Source of the DNA: Pestalotiopsis fici W106-1
Taxonomy: Eukaryota > Ascomycota > Sordariomycetes > Amphisphaeriales > Sporocadaceae
NCBI RefSeq assembly: GCF_000516985.1
Contig: NW_006917093.1
Span: 62,001-126,000 of the forward strand
Direction of reading: 5' to 3'
Length of the DNA stretch: 64,000 bases
Part shown: positions 34,797-47,622 of the stretch, piece by piece
Layout: each line of letters starts with the position of its first letter
Numbering within the stretch: the stretch's first letter is position 1
Notes under the pieces: generated by a model
What the model saw: the letters and a program-made list of their open reading frames with translations, nothing else
Database searches by the model: none
Told to the model about the DNA's origin: nothing
Program-made: the position numbers and the translations under genes

Positions 34797-34915
34797 GTAC
34801 TTACAGTATCGGGCGGAATGTCATATATACCCTGCATCCAGCTGATGCAAATGGGTCTTTGCTGAACAAGATTGTTTGATGTCGCAATCGTAAATGCTGA
34901 ATGTCAGTATGTGGC

Positions 34916-35521
34916 TCAGCATGAACGCTCCCACCACTTTGTGCAATAATATGAGGACAAGACCAGCATATCTAGTAGGTAGCTAGAAAATGTATTGTCG
35001 TACACGAGCTCGGATTTAAATGCCGCGGAACCTATGATCAAATAGGCTTGTTTGTGCTGCCGTGGAAATGATTGAAAGATATCTCTGGGCTTTTCACAAG
35101 TTTTGAGACATGGACCAGAAAATGGAGTCGTCTGATCAAGTAAAACCACTGTACGAAAGAGGGGAGAGAAAGATGCAAAATAAACAAGGCGCGGAGCGAT
35201 GACTGCTGAGAATAGAGATTTATATTCAAGATCGGAAAGCGGCATTTCAAAATATAAACGATGATATGGATAACTGCGAGACCATGGAAATATTTGGGGC
35301 AATTCATCGTAGCTTGCCGTATCACGGATCAACACACTTGCGAGTCGAGATGGCGGCTGGCAGCAGTCGCATGAGTTTGCAAGGTTCTGGTGAGCGAAAG
35401 AATAGCAATGGATGCGACAATTTTGCTGCTGCTGCTGTTGTAAAAGACCAATCCCAAACGTTGCTGCCATTATGATCATACAAGTGCTGTTGTAGTAATG
35501 AGCGACGTTTGTATCAGCCAT
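34916..35521 (-). CDS. Possible orphan protein, 201 codons, doubtful
   Basis: An uninterrupted frame from the ATG at 35521 to 34916. It has a run of six Gln from a CAG-type repeat (ILLQQQQQQ-like), a Tyr/Ser-rich composition and no domain I recognise. It lies alone in a 4-kb intergenic region. It may be chance; expression data would decide. Confidence 0.2.
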   Translation of the reverse strand: MADTNVAHYYNSTCMIIMAATFGIGLLQQQQQQNCRIHCYSFAHQNLANSCDCCQPPSRLASVLIRDTASYDELPQIFPWSRSYPYHRLYFEMPLSDLEYKSLFSAVIAPRLVYFASFSPLFRTVVLLDQTTPFSGPCLKTCEKPRDIFQSFPRQHKQAYLIIGSAAFKSELVYDNTFSSYLLDMLVLSSYYCTKWWERSC

Positions 35522-37382
35522 GAGACGATCGCAACAAATAATCTGATCGCATTGGTACTTTGTGGAACAATCTTTCGAAAAAAGACCTCAGACAAGTGAC
35601 GTATTGTAGATTAAAAAACAAAGTGATGTTGATAGATTCTGTCTCCAACCTTAAAGAGACGTGCAATAGCATCCGTCCTCCCGCTGTCATTCCATGGCTT
35701 CCAAGGAATGTTTCATCGGGCCGTGCATGCGGACAAATGAGCAGGTACTTTGTACCATGGGGTTTCTTCGGCGCTGCGCTGAGCTGAGCTGACGCCAAGG
35801 TCGACCGGATATGACTTGACGCGTTCATTTGCTTCCACGTCCAAAAGAGGTCTAATATATTTATATATACTATTCATTAAAAGCATGTTCTTCATGAATC
35901 AGGAAATCCGGCTTTTCATCGAGATTTTGCTGCTTACCTACAGAAATGCAATCAAGTTTTGGGCACTTGCGCTCGAGCCACCCATGTCTCGCACGACTCA
36001 TAGTAAGCCAAGTCTAAAATAACCTTATCTAGAAACATAACAACGGGAATGCATTTGGGCGTGGATGGATCTCGCTGCAACCCCACGAAGAAGCAGGCAC
36101 GGTAGGTTAAAGAAAAATAGAAAACCCCCTCTCCGATTGACAGCGGGCGAGCGACTGGCGATCAACACTACTTTCCATGACAGTCACCGTTTTGCCCCCC
36201 TTTTTTCTTGCAAATCCAGAACGCTTCAATTTCCGGATCTGCAGCGGCTCTGTCAAGACTCAATGGCCATCGAAAATGGCGTCTTTGGGGTGTGATAGAC
36301 TGCAAACTAGGCATGAGCCGGTGCAGTGAGTTGGCGCGTAAGGAGTGGAAACGAACAAATGCATCCGTCCCCAGCGAATACCATGTAGTATCGAAATCTC
36401 CTTTTCGCGGGGTACAACATGCGCACAGTAATATTTTTCTTACCTCTTTTGTTTTTTTAAGCATCGGCCTGTGCTGGGAATCGCTGCGTGGTGGGCATGC
36501 ATTCAGACAGTACCGACCGAGTCCATCAATATTCACAGGGCGCACTCATAATTGACACACGCTCTCTCTTGCTTGTCATGATGCCTGCCATCACACCAAA
36601 GAGCTCATTTCGGCTGAGGATCAAATTCATTTGGTGCCGTCACATTATTGGCTGGCGAGGGCGACTTGGCTCAGGAACCCAATTCCAGACCAGGCCAATC
36701 AATTGGCTAGTCTGCTGATCCCTGAGAAACACCATAGCCAAGCATGGCGGGTTTTCCACTGGTTCCTGACTTGTGGAGTCTCACCCCCTGCTATTGACTC
36801 CAGTCCTTCTCTGATCGGCTCTTGTGCTTGCGCTTTCTGGAGTCCCCGGCGTCCCGTTTTTTTTTTCTTTGGTCATGTTTCTGTGGGTTCCCAGTGTATG
36901 TGAGAGAGTCTCGTTGGACGACAGACTGACCGTCTCGTGTTTCTCTTCTCCATCCCCTAGAACGGGTCTCAGTCACTCTTTTGCTCAGCTTCACCCACTC
37001 CAAGCAACGCGGCGTCGGTCAGGAGGTCAAAGCTGCAATTGCGCTCTTGTGCTCTATTGAGCACTGTCACTCATTTCTCTCCTTCTTTTTTGGTTCTTGC
37101 CTTTGCAATACCTTTGCGATTGATCACTCGTGACGCTTGGTTGTCGTCTGTGTGAATCACTTACACTCTTTAGCTATATCGCTCTAGTCACTCCTTGAAA
37201 CAGCGCCCAATAAACGCTTTGGTCGCAACGACAAACTCGAGACATTTACTCAAGACATCTATCATCGTTCCTCGGATCCCGCGTTCACTCGCTGCAGGCA
37301 CTGTGATTTGCAAGGAAGAAGAAAGCATTCCCTGCTGCGAATATCGTCATTCATTTGAATTGCGCATCCAAGGACAAGCATC

Positions 37383-38972
37383 ATGAAGCTCGCTGTGCAA
37401 ACCGCCCTGTTGGCGGCCTTGCTCTCGGCTGTCGACCAATGCCTGGCAACATCTCACCACCGGCATCACCACCGCAGGCATAGCAAGCCCGAAATCAGCG
37501 ACAGAAACACTACCGGCGATATCATTCACCAAAAGAACCTCGAACTCAAAGCGCGCGGCCTTGATACTTGCACGTTTCCTAGCTCTGATGGTCTGATCGC
37601 AATCACTCCCGGCAGCGACAATGCTGGATGGGCCATGAGCCCTGATCAGCCTTGCACCTGCGGAAGCTATTGCCCGTATGCCTGCCCGCCAGGCCAGGTT
37701 TCGGCTCAGTGGAAGGATGGTTCGACATACGCGACTACCGATAGAATGGTAAGTTGGGCATGGAACTGGTAGCAAGAATCCTGTCCGCTAACGCACCGTA
37801 GGCTGGTGGACTTTACTGTGGTCTGGATGGCAAGGCGGTCAAGCCTTTTACCAGCAAGCCCTTTTGCGTAGACGGCACCGGAACGGTCCAGGCTGTAAAC
37901 AAGGTTGGCAAGGTTGTGTCCTTCTGCCAGACTGTCCTGCCTGGCAACGAGGATATTCTCATCCCCAACGATGTCTCCGATACCTTGACCCTGGCTGTGC
38001 CGGACACATCATACTGGCAATCGACTGCATCTCAGTGAGTTGATTTGATTCCGTCGTGCAAGAGCGCCGCCTAACGAGGACGATAGCTTCTACATCAACC
38101 CTCCCGGAGTCGACTCTGACAAGGGTTGCCACTGGGGAGACGATTCCACACCTATTGGTAAGTCTATTGGGCTACCTATTCACGACTCGAGACTAATCAT
38201 ATCAGGCAACTGGGCTCCTTATGTGGCCGGAGCAAACACTGATGCAAGCGGATTGACATATGTCAAGGTTGGCACCAATCCCATCTGGCAAGGTTCTAGC
38301 CTGTACGACACAAAACCCACTTTTGGACTCAAGATCGAGTGTACTTCCGGCAGCTGCGTGGGCCTTCCATGCACAGTCGACGGCAGCGGTGTCACCAGTG
38401 ACCTCAAGGCCACTGGAGCTGGTGGCTCCGACTTTTGTGTGGTCACGGTGCCCAAAGGTGGACAGGCCAACATTGTCGTCTATAGCCTGGATGGCTCCTC
38501 GGACAGTGCAACGACCTCATCTGTCGCCACGACAACTTCCAAGGCGCAACCGACGACTACTTCGACCACGTCAACGTCAACGTCAACTAGCTCGACCACG
38601 TCCACGACTAGCTCGAGCAAGACCACCAGCACTTCCACGTCTTCTTCTTCGACTTCATCAACGGCTTCTTCGACCACGCTCACACGCAGCTCATCCAGTA
38701 GCCCCGCCAAGAGCTCGTCCTCTGCTGTTGTCAGTCTGGTGATTGGTGGTATCTTTCAGGAAAATGGAACCACGACCGCTTCCGAGACGGGAAGCAGCAG
38801 TGCTCAATCTACCGCGGCCGCAACCACCGGCGATAGTGCCGGATCTGGTGAATCGAGCACTGGCTCCGCCCAGGCGACCGAGTCTTCCAAGAGCGAGAGC
38901 TCTGCCGCTCAAGGCAACGGCGCGATCGCTGGCCTCATTGTTGCCATTGTTGCCGCTGCTTGCATCTTATAA
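37383..38972 (+). CDS. SUN-family (GH132) cell-wall protein with GPI-anchor signal
   Basis: Exons 37383-37748, 37802-38034, 38087-38157 and 38206-38972 give 478 aa; the three GT-AG introns restore DRMAGGLYCG, STASHFYINPPG and TPIGNWAPYVAG. The order is: signal peptide (1-22), a His-rich stretch (HHRHHHRRH), the SUN domain (about 55-360) with its cysteine motif CTCGSYCPYACPPGQ and KPFCVDG, a long Ser/Thr linker (about 375-450, clearly tandem TST/SSS), and a C-terminal hydrophobic tail (GAIAGLIVAIVAAACIL) typical of a GPI signal. Family knowledge: SUN proteins (Uth1, Sim1, Sun4; Aspergillus SunA) act on beta-1,3-glucan at septation and wall remodelling. The GPI tail places it with the anchored subgroup (Psu1/Adg3-like). 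Confidence 0.9.
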
Positions 38973-39979
38973 TCCTGATGCACTTGTGCCTCAAGTTTAT
39001 AAACAAACTTTCTCACGCTCAAAACGAATGGATTCACGATAAACCCCTTTTTTCAACGGCCCAAACATTGGCCCATTCTATCGGCCCGGACCAAATTTGT
39101 GTTCGGCCTGTTATTTTGGATATATTCTTTTTTAAGCCTTTATGGCTTTGCACATGACCGACTACTACAACAACTACTTATTACATATTACATACTGTTT
39201 ATTGTCTACCCAGATTCATTTGGATATTCTTTGAGAACTGCCTGCAAGTTTTTCAAACTTTCAGAAACTTTGCAGCTTTTTTCATTTTCATTTTTATTGC
39301 TTCGACCTTATACCCCCCAAACTTCATTTTGAACTAGCGTGGTGTGTCGGTTTGTGGCCTTTTGACCTTTCTAGATATCATTTATTTATTTTTACAATTT
39401 CATGCCGAGGAGGGGGAAAGGTGAAAAAACAACAACAGGAACGTCAGGGAAGGCTGCCTCAATGCATCGAGCAAAGCGACAAGCGAGCATACGCAAACAC
39501 ATGGACACGGACATGATCAAGACGAGAGATGTGACGAAACTTATTGTCTTCCTTTTTTATACTTATTTTTAAGCTTAGTGCTTATTACCACCATTACTTC
39601 AATTCCCTCTCTTGACTCTACATAGGGCAAGAGCTCTTTTTATTTCTTCTCGGGGGCATGCCTGGAAGATCCGAGGTCTACAAGATGGGCATGAGGAGGG
39701 AGGAATTCTTATTCATGGTCGTTTACGACCATTTTCCGCTTCTGTTCTCCAGACTTCATGTTGGCCGAAATGCCCATCGGCTGTCATGCTGATATTGAAT
39801 ACAAAGACATTTTGAGAAGACAATTCAAACATGTCAAAGGTGCAACAAGTTGATGGAGTGATTATACATGTGGCTACAACCTAGGCGTGTACTAGGTTTC
39901 ATTCCTTGCATCATACAAGAATGCATCCGAGGGTCTAGTGTTCCGCCTGGCCATTCATTTATTCGGCAGTTTCGTTTAG
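38973..39979. other. Intergenic region between convergent genes
   Basis: About 1 kb, AT-rich, holding the 3' flanks of the SUN and PCI genes. No gene seen. Confidence 0.5.
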
Positions 39980-41707
39980 CTACCCTTTCACCCATCCCGG
40001 CACATCATCATCGGTTTGTCCAATGACTTTGGCCACACTCGGCCATCCTGCTGCTACGGGGCTGCCCTTTTTAGCTGCACCCATGATGGCAAACCGACCC
40101 AGCGAATGCGCAACGTAGCCGTGTAACAAACTCTGGGCAACAAGCGAGGCAACCACATCTTCCACATGCTCTGCTGTGGGAGCCATGTTGCCCCAAATAA
40201 GTCCGTCATTGGGCCGCAGCTTCTTGGGCCCACCTGGTGGAGGTACGAGGGTACTGTGGGCGTCGGTTTCAGGCATCCCGCTGTTCGTGACGGCTTTCAT
40301 AAACATGGCGTTTACGTGCGGCGGCCTCTGCCGGGGTGCCATCTCAGATGGAACGTAACCCTCGAGGCGCTTCTGTATATATGTCGCTGCCACGAGAAGA
40401 TGTGAAAGGTCCAGCGTTGCGGCCTTGTTGGATGGTGCGCTGGGGTCCATGGGGGTCGCTATGTAGGTTAGGAGGAATGTGCGTCGAGATAGCGAGCGCC
40501 ATAACAAGGGCCGCAGCCTGAAAATGAGGGTCAACAAGAGACCCTTTCGGAACAGCCACTTTTCGTTGGCTGAAATGGTGGACTGAAACAGTAGATAATT
40601 GCCCGTCCGGACGGCTAGGGAAAGCTGCGAAAATATCGGGGCTAGAGTGGCAGCCTCTGGCCTTTGGAGTAGATTCGGGGACGGCAGATAACCAAGTATC
40701 ATTTTGCAGGGAACCAGATAAGTCAGGACCAGCCTGCGATGTTTCTGAAAAACGGGCGGTGTCTGGAGATAGGCCTGCTCCAGGCATTGAGCCGCATGAC
40801 TAAAGTGGTTATTGATGAAATGGAAGCGCCCCAGGTAGTAGAGATATGTGACCCGTTGAGCGGCGGGGTAGAATGACAGTGGTGGCGACTTGGATGTGAT
40901 GTTCATAAAGATTGTCTTTGCGAGATATGTTTTGCGACACTGTGCACCGTGGTTAGTACATATTGTGATTACCAGCATACTCGACCAAAGGAAAGAAGAG
41001 GAAACTCACAGCAAAAAGGAGTTTTAGCGTAATGTTGGCAAAAGTATACACGCCAACCTTTTTCCCCTCTGGCTTCGAGAGTCTGTCACTCGTCCTGTCG
41101 GTTAAGCAGGAAGTAAAGACCCTCTGCATCACTTCAGCCGCCTTGTCAATGATGGACTTTTCTTCCTCGTCACCACCGCTCGTATCAATGGTCTGCAACT
41201 TTCTGGTGAGATCAGGACGTTTATTAAGCGTCATGGAGAGCTTTGAAAGTGAACCGCAGAGTGCTACACTGGTCTGCAGCATAATGATACCATATGTAGG
41301 ATGATTCAGCGCTGTAGTGCATGAGCTGATGAATACTTGTCAGCAGTTTCTTTCAACATGAATGTCATCACTTCGAGTGCTACCACTCACTTTGTAAGGC
41401 CCATGAGCAGCTCATGGGCACGCAGCAGATCCTCAAAGTCCACATCCCGCCAATAATTGAGATAATCCACCATGAAGGCATTGAAACCGGGCCAGGCAGT
41501 CCCAGACTCGGATGAGACATCATCTTCCTCTGGTAAATGCTGTTCAACGAGCTTCTCGATCGAGGCCGTACCGCGAAGCTCCTGCGCGAGCATGTGGTAG
41601 TGGTCAGGAACAGGGGGCTCGACTAGCAGCCATTGCCGCAGCTGCTCCCCGTCACGACTTGCAAGAAATTTGCGCACTTGTGTCAGGAACTGCCCTGTCA
41701 GAGCCAT
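39980..41707 (-). CDS. PCI-domain protein, Thp1/PCID2/Csn12 family
   Basis: Exons (minus) 41707-41391, 41325-41010 and 40939-39980 give 530 aa; both introns are GT-AG and the joins read GLTNSCTTALNHP and LKLLFACRKTYLAK. The central part aligns by eye with PCID2/Thp1: ANITLKLLFACRKTYLAKTIF, AAQRVTYLYYLGRFHFINNHF, AAQCLEQAYLQTP, RLVLTYLVPCKMILGYLPS. A winged-helix end follows around VASLVAQSLLHGYVAHS. Members act in the TREX-2 mRNA-export complex with Sac3, or associate with the COP9 signalosome (Csn12). The two roles cannot be separated by sequence alone here. Length is close to that of fungal homologues. There is no membrane or signal segment. Confidence 0.87.
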
Positions 41708-42079
41708 GGCGTTGGCACGATTTGTACTCGGGACAGCTAGGCAGGCTAGCTAGCTACCCGGGTATGCGACGCGACAAGTCGTGATGAGATTGTTGATTGT
41801 CGCTCAATTTCATTCGTTGAAAAAAAGTTTATATGCAAACAGGGGAACCGTAATGTGTGTCGCTCCAAAGCGTATTTTTCCAGGTCCAAAGTATTCAAGC
41901 GCTCCAGTTGTCTGGTTGGTGTTTGTTAAAGGTCAAAATAGGTAGGTATCAAAGGAAACCCATCACAGATGCAAGGTTCCATGTTCTGTTGTTCGCGAGG
42001 CTGTTGAGTTATGTGGGTCTCGACCCAAGGGATTGATCCATTAATTGATGAGTCTGATCAGTGCGCGGCTGAAACCTAG

Positions 42080-42707
42080 TAGGTACGTACCTATTTCGAG
42101 TCAGCTACGTACCTCATCTGCAAGGCACCACATTGCCACATACGGACCAGACGTCAATCCATGCAGTCGATGGAGGTAGTGAATGTTCTTTTGGCACCAG
42201 CCAGGAGATATCATCTTGAAGAATTTCTCAAGTCTTTTCGGTAAATGACGACTCGGATGAGCTGCTGCCCTTTGTCATAACTGACAAGTAAAGGGTATCT
42301 TGACTGTCGGATGTCACGGGCTATAATTGGAGCTTTCAAGTAGGCACAACGCCACTTGCACATTTTGCATCATCTTTGGGCCGCGAAATGTTTCTCTCTC
42401 CCCATTTCTCAGAACTTGAAGAGCGCGAGTCGAAAAGATAGAGTCAAGTCATAAGTCCACATTGAGCGAGTCGCGAGAAGAGAACCCGGACTTTTAAAAC
42501 GACTATCAGTGCGAGAACAGCATCCCTGTCTGTTCGGCCTGGCTAGATTCAATATCAATGTGCAATTGGAGGTTTGTACCTCAAAACTACCTACCTACTA
42601 TTAGTCAAGTGCCTAATGTAGGTAGGTAAACGTCTGGTTCTTGGCCGAGCCTTTCTGCCGGGTCATTAGAGCTTTTAACACTAATGTACCTACCTACTAG
42701 GTACCTA
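42080..42707. repeat. Cluster of TACCTA/TAGGTA palindromes and inverted repeats
   Basis: 42080-42093 is TAGGTACGTACCTA, a perfect 14-bp palindrome. 42588-42597 (TACCTACCTA) and 42619-42628 (TAGGTAGGTA) form a perfect 10-bp inverted repeat with a 21-nt spacer. 42698-42707 is TAGGTACCTA, a perfect 10-bp palindrome. The cluster sits between two divergent promoters. Confidence 0.8.
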
Positions 42708-43838
42708 ATGTAGTACTTTAGCTCTTTGACAGCTTCAGAGCAAGAACCAAACAACAACAATATTATTAGCAAACGCTGGTCGACAATGGAACATTACAAC
42801 AACAATGTCAAGCACTCGAACAATCCGCCTTGGTTTGTCACTTTTTTCCAGCTCCGTTTTTCGGCCTCTGGGCACATGCCCGTGCTTGTGCTGGCCTTGG
42901 ACCAAGCACATTGCACATGATGTGATGGTCCACTAATTTGTTGTTTGCGCACGGCAAACAACTGAAAGAAGCCAACGGTCCTATCTCGGCTGCGAATCTC
43001 AAAGATTTCTCTCGACATTCCCAGACTTGCAAAAAAGTCTTGTTCAGTTCCTTGCATGTCGGGGCGGGACCGGACGGTCAAAGGATGAATGGGATGAATA
43101 GAAAGTCGATGCCAAGACACTGATGACTGAATCAAGAGGTTGACACCGTTCTTCTTTTAAAGATTGTGCCGCTAATTCGATACTTGTCGTTTTGCGCCCG
43201 TTATCTTCCATCATACGTCGCCCCACTCTGCCCAAGGGAGCCAGGGACTTTCTGGGCTGAAGGAGCTCGCGACGCGAGCTTTGAACGCGAACCTGGAGAG
43301 ATTTCGATGCCATATCACTCTTTCCCCTTTCCTCTGCTTTCGCTCTGGGCATTCGACTGCGACTCATGATACAGCTCGTTGGTGCTCGAGAGACGTTGTC
43401 CCTATTCTCTCGATAGCAGATTCAAACAACAACCTGGGGAGAACGGGGCTAGCTTTTATCATTTGCGTGGACACCAGAGCAACCAGCAATGCAAAGCCAC
43501 AGGCGGGTCACGACAAGCGTCTCCATCCTGCTGGGCTTGAGCCTCAATTCGGTCCTGGTCCCATCGCGCCGAAGCCCGAGGACACTGATCCTCTGGAAAT
43601 ATGAGGCGAAAAGAGGTTTAGTTGTGGCTGGAGAGCCTAGACGCTCTCCATTCCGTTTCCGCCAGCTCCACCCCGGCGCCATATCGCGTCTTCACCACAT
43701 GGCCAAGACTCGCCAGGGGTCCACTATCGCCATGATTATGCCTTGAATAAGTGGAACCTCGCCAGAAACTCTATGAAACAGTATCGCGAGAATAGTGGCC
43801 ATATGTACGTACATGTTGATGAACAGACATTTCATTTT

Positions 43839-43850
43839 GATATAAATACA
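43839..43850 (+). promoter_or_regulatory. TATA-like box of the MFS transporter gene
   Basis: The sequence gatataaataca lies about 155 bp before the ATG at 44000. Confidence 0.5.
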
Positions 43851-43999
43851 ACATGTCTCCATCTTCCCTTTTCTGTTGTCTGCGGGCTCACAATCTCTCT
43901 ATCGGTTTCCTTCTCATCTTTGGAGCAGTGTCTCAATTTCTGCTCTTTACCTTGTCTTTATAGTATAGAGAAATCGTCGTCTTTCGACGCCTCTTCATC

Positions 44000-45750
44000 A
44001 TGGCGACCCAACATTCGAGTGGTTCTGATTCCACTCTGAATCAGAATGATGTGCATGCCGCAACGGGACTACAAGACATGTCGAAACAGAAAACCCGGGA
44101 TCCGGAACTGGATGTCAACCTCCCTTACCGAACCTTGAGCGAGCGGGCCAACATGGCCGAGTACACAACCGAACAGCCAGATGGACAAATACCCATCACC
44201 GCACCCGACAGCAAGAAGGAGTACAAATTGGTTGCATTTGTCGAAAACGACCCCGAGAATCCAAAGAACTGGTCCAAGGCATACAAGTGGTGGTGTACCA
44301 TGGTTGTCGCCATGACCTGTTTCGTTGTAGCTCTTGCTTCGGCGGTCATTACCGCAGACCTCGATGCCCCGGCCAAGGAGCTTGGTGTTAGCAAGGAAGT
44401 GTCCCTTCTGGCCATCACCGTCTTTGTTGTTGGTTTTGGTGTCGGTCCCATGGTGTTTGCGCCACTGTCAGAGGTCTATGGTCGCCGTGTTATCTATGGC
44501 TCGACACTGCTGCTGGCCGTCATTTTCATCATTCCTTGTGCTGTGGCGCCCAACATTGCGACTCTACTCGTTTGCCGCGCTATTGACGGTATTGCCTTTT
44601 CGGCGCCCATGACCTTGGTCGGAGGTACACTTGCAGATCTTTGGAAGAATGAGGAGCGAGGTGTTCCCATGGCTGCCTTTTCTGCTGCCCCTTTTATTGG
44701 CCCAGCCATTGGTCCCCTCATTGGAGGCTGGCTCTCCATGGCTGCCGGCTGGAGATGGTTATATTGGATTCAGCTCATCCTTGCTGCGATCGTGTGGATT
44801 CTCATCACCTTTACCGTGCCCGAAACATATGCACCCACCATCCTGAAGCGACGTGCTGAGAAGAAGAGAAAGGAAACTGGAGACATGGAATTCGTCACGG
44901 AACAGGAGCTGGACAAGCGACCAATGAGTGCACGCATGAAGATTTTCCTTCTGCGACCTTTCCAGCTCCTCTTCCAGGAGCTCATTGTCTTCTTGATCAG
45001 TTTGTACATGTCCGTGCTCTACGGTCTACTGTACATGTTCTTTGTGGCGTACCCAATCATTTTCCAAGAGGGTAAGGGCTACTCTGCTGGTATTACTGGT
45101 CTCATGTTGTAAGTTGTCCACCCAAACAAAAGAAATCCGTCTATATATTCAGACACTGATGAAAATACAGCATTCCAATTGCTGTTGGTGTAGTCATGTC
45201 GGCCATGTGCTCGCCCTTTGTCAACAAGCACTATCTTACCCTTGTCAAGAAGCACAACGGAAACCCGCCAGCCGAGGTACGACTGATCCCCATGATGTTC
45301 TCATGCTGGTTCATCCCCATTGGTCTCTTCATCTTTGCCTGGTCGTCATACAAGGAGCTCTCGTGGGTGGGTCCTTGCTTGGGCGGCTTCCCCGTCGGCT
45401 TTGGCTTCATTTTCCTCTATAATGCCGCCAACAACTATCTGGTCGACTCGTACCAGCACCTGGCGGCCTCGGCCCTTGCGGCCAAGACTTTTATCCGCAG
45501 CTTCTGGGGCGCCGGCGTGGTGCTCTTTACCATTCAAATGTACGATCGTCTCGGCGACCAGTGGGCCAGCAGTCTTCTGGGCTTCATTGGCCTCGCCTGC
45601 TGTGCCATCCCCTTTTGCTTCTGGAAATGGGGTGCTCAGATTCGGCGGAGGTCCAAGTACGCCTATGCTGGCGAAGATGAGGAGGAGGACGGCAAAGGCA
45701 TCGCCAGCCGTGGTGATGTTGAGAAGGGACAAGGGGACGCTGGCCATTGA
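44000..45750 (+). CDS. MFS transporter, DHA1 (drug:H+ antiporter-1) type
   Basis: Exons 44000-45108 and 45171-45750 give 562 aa; the GT-AG intron restores [16 protein letters not shown] hydrophilic N-terminus of about 90 residues ends in [19 protein letters not shown], the conserved lead-in of fungal TPO1/FLU1-type DHA1 carriers. Twelve TM segments follow, with the motif A loop [34 protein letters not shown] (motif C, antiporter signature) and [18 protein letters not shown] before a long cytoplasmic loop. The C-terminal tail is acidic ([10 protein letters not shown]). It is probably a plasma-membrane exporter of drugs, polyamines or secondary metabolites; no substrate is inferable. No biosynthetic gene is adjacent. 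Confidence 0.9.
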
Positions 45751-46206
45751 GCCGTTTGAAGGAGTGCGAGATATAAAATTGGTGTTTGAAAAGAGTTCAG
45801 AGGCACTTTCTCTACATGTTGAACAGTTTTAGACTGATAGAAAGAGATGGCAGAGTTGAGCCGGGTTGTGTGGGACATGAGAAATCATGTCAATAGACTA
45901 GTTGTTTTGTTTTTGTAATCATAGAAAAGAGATACCCCGGCGGGCTGCAGATCTAGACAAAGATAATAGACGATAATCTGACAGTAAAATTATAGAAATT
46001 ACATGGCTCAAGTACGGATACGCATCAATCATTTGTTTACAATGATACCAGTCATGTACGTGGCTTGCCCCAAGCAGCATTGTAGCTGTACTTTACAAAT
46101 CATTGTAATGCGAGTGACAAGACGCGGTTTATCCAAGACAATTATTGGCAAGAATTGAGCTTGTTTATTTGACTTAATTTTAAAACGGGTATCAAATAGC
46201 CTGAAA
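45751..46206. other. Intergenic region between convergent genes
   Basis: About 450 bp holding the 3' ends of the MFS and thiolase genes; nothing else seen. Confidence 0.5.
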
Positions 46207-47622
46207 TTATACACTCTCGATCCTCTGCACCACAATTGCCGACGCGGCACCGCCTCCGTTGCAGATGGCTGCGACACCATACTCGCCCGGCTTGAGCTGG
46301 TGAAGCAATGTCGTGAGAATGCGCGAACCCGAGCTGCCCAGGGCATGACCAAGAGAAATGGCGCCTCCGAGGGGGTTGACCTTGGCACCTTCTAGTCCCA
46401 GGATCTTGAGTAATGTTAGTATTATTGACTTTATCTGGATATAATAGTAAAGGATATAAACACACCTTTTCATTGGCCTTGATAACAGCCGCAAAGGCCT
46501 CGTTGAATTCCCAGATCGCTACTTGATCCTTGGTGATGCCGGCGCGCTCCAGAGCGATCGGAACGGCCTTGGCCGGGGCCACGGGAAAGTCGACGGGGTC
46601 AATGGCGGCATCGGCAGAGCCACATATCCTGGCCAATACTCTCGATCCGGCTCCGTACTGCTGCGCAATGGCCTTGCTGCCGAGCACCAGCGCGCTGGCG
46701 CCGTCGTTTAGCGTGGACGAGTTGGCAGCCGTGACGGTACCGGTACCGTCGCGAATAAAGGCGGGTTTCAGGGTCGGGACCCTGTCGAGCTTGATGTCAA
46801 GGTAGCCTTCGTCAGTGTCGATAATCGTATCGCCCTTCCTACCCTTGACAGTCACTGGGGCGATCTCGTCTGCAAAAACCTTGTCCTTCCAAGCAGCTTG
46901 TGCCCTCTCATATGACTGGATGGCGTATTGGTCCTGCTGTTCGCGGGTGATTTCGTACTTCTTTGCCGTTGTCTCGGCGCAGATGCCCATGTGAAACTGG
47001 TCATAAACATCCGTCAAACCGTCCTTGATCAGACCATCTTCCATCTTGACGTGACCAAACGCTGGCAGGCTGCTGGACCGGGGAACGTAGTATGGAACCT
47101 GTGACATGTTTTCCATACCGCCGGCAATTTGCACCTCACTCAGGCCGAGCTGGATGTTTTGTGCCGCGAACACCACGGCTTTTAAACCCGAAGCGCACAC
47201 CTTGTTGATAGTAATGGCCTCCACGCTCGAGGGCAGTCCAGCGAATATTGACGCCTGTCGTGCCGGAGCCTGTCCAACATTTCCTTGTAACACATTGCCC
47301 ATGTATACATCCGTCACTTTCTCGACCGGGACTTTGGACTTTTCGAGGGCGGATTTGATCGCGACTGCGCCCAGCTTGGGTGCGGATACTGTGAGAAAAG
47401 AGCCATTAAACTGAAAGATATGTTAGTATTCGATTCCAAGAATAGAAATCAAAACATTCAATCACCTACCTTTGCTGTGGGCGTCCGCGAGGCACTGAGA
47501 ATATACGCATCGCGAATTTCTTGCCTCAGACAAGTCTGGGCTGAAAAGTGGCGTGCCGAGCACTGCCGAGGTCCATTGCGCAGGATGGTCCTGGCAGCTG
47601 GTCGCATTGATTGAAGAACCAT
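46207..47622 (-). CDS. erg10: Acetyl-CoA acetyltransferase (acetoacetyl-CoA thiolase), probably mitochondrial
   Basis: Exons (minus) 47622-47470, 47410-46466 and 46404-46207 give 431 aa; the joins restore SRTPTAKFNGSF and [13 protein letters not shown]. The enzyme condenses two acetyl-CoA, feeding the mevalonate pathway or acting in ketone and isoleucine breakdown. The first 35 residues are rich in Arg and Ser with few acids ([22 protein letters not shown]), a mitochondrial-type presequence. Catalytic features: Cys123 in [33 protein letters not shown] (His) and CNGGGAASA (second Cys). Length is normal. Whether it is the mitochondrial or the sole ERG10 enzyme depends on the rest of the genome. 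A TATAAA-like box lies on the minus strand at 47730-47736. Confidence 0.93.

Larger units (their letters stand above)
33367..37382. other. Long intergenic region: divergent promoters and a possible orphan frame
   Basis: About 4 kb between the divergent cupin and SUN genes. It contains a short (TTTCG) repeat at about 34149-34169, a perfect TACCTATAGGTA palindrome at 34785-34796, and one long minus-strand frame listed separately. The last 600 bp are C/T-rich and form the SUN gene promoter and leader. Confidence 0.5.
41708..43999. other. Intergenic region with a TACCTA/TAGGTA palindrome cluster
   Basis: About 2.3 kb between divergent genes (PCI protein and MFS transporter). It contains the motif cluster at 42080-42707 and a TATA-like box at 43839-43850. 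Short frames around 43281-43746 have no recognisable feature. Confidence 0.55.
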
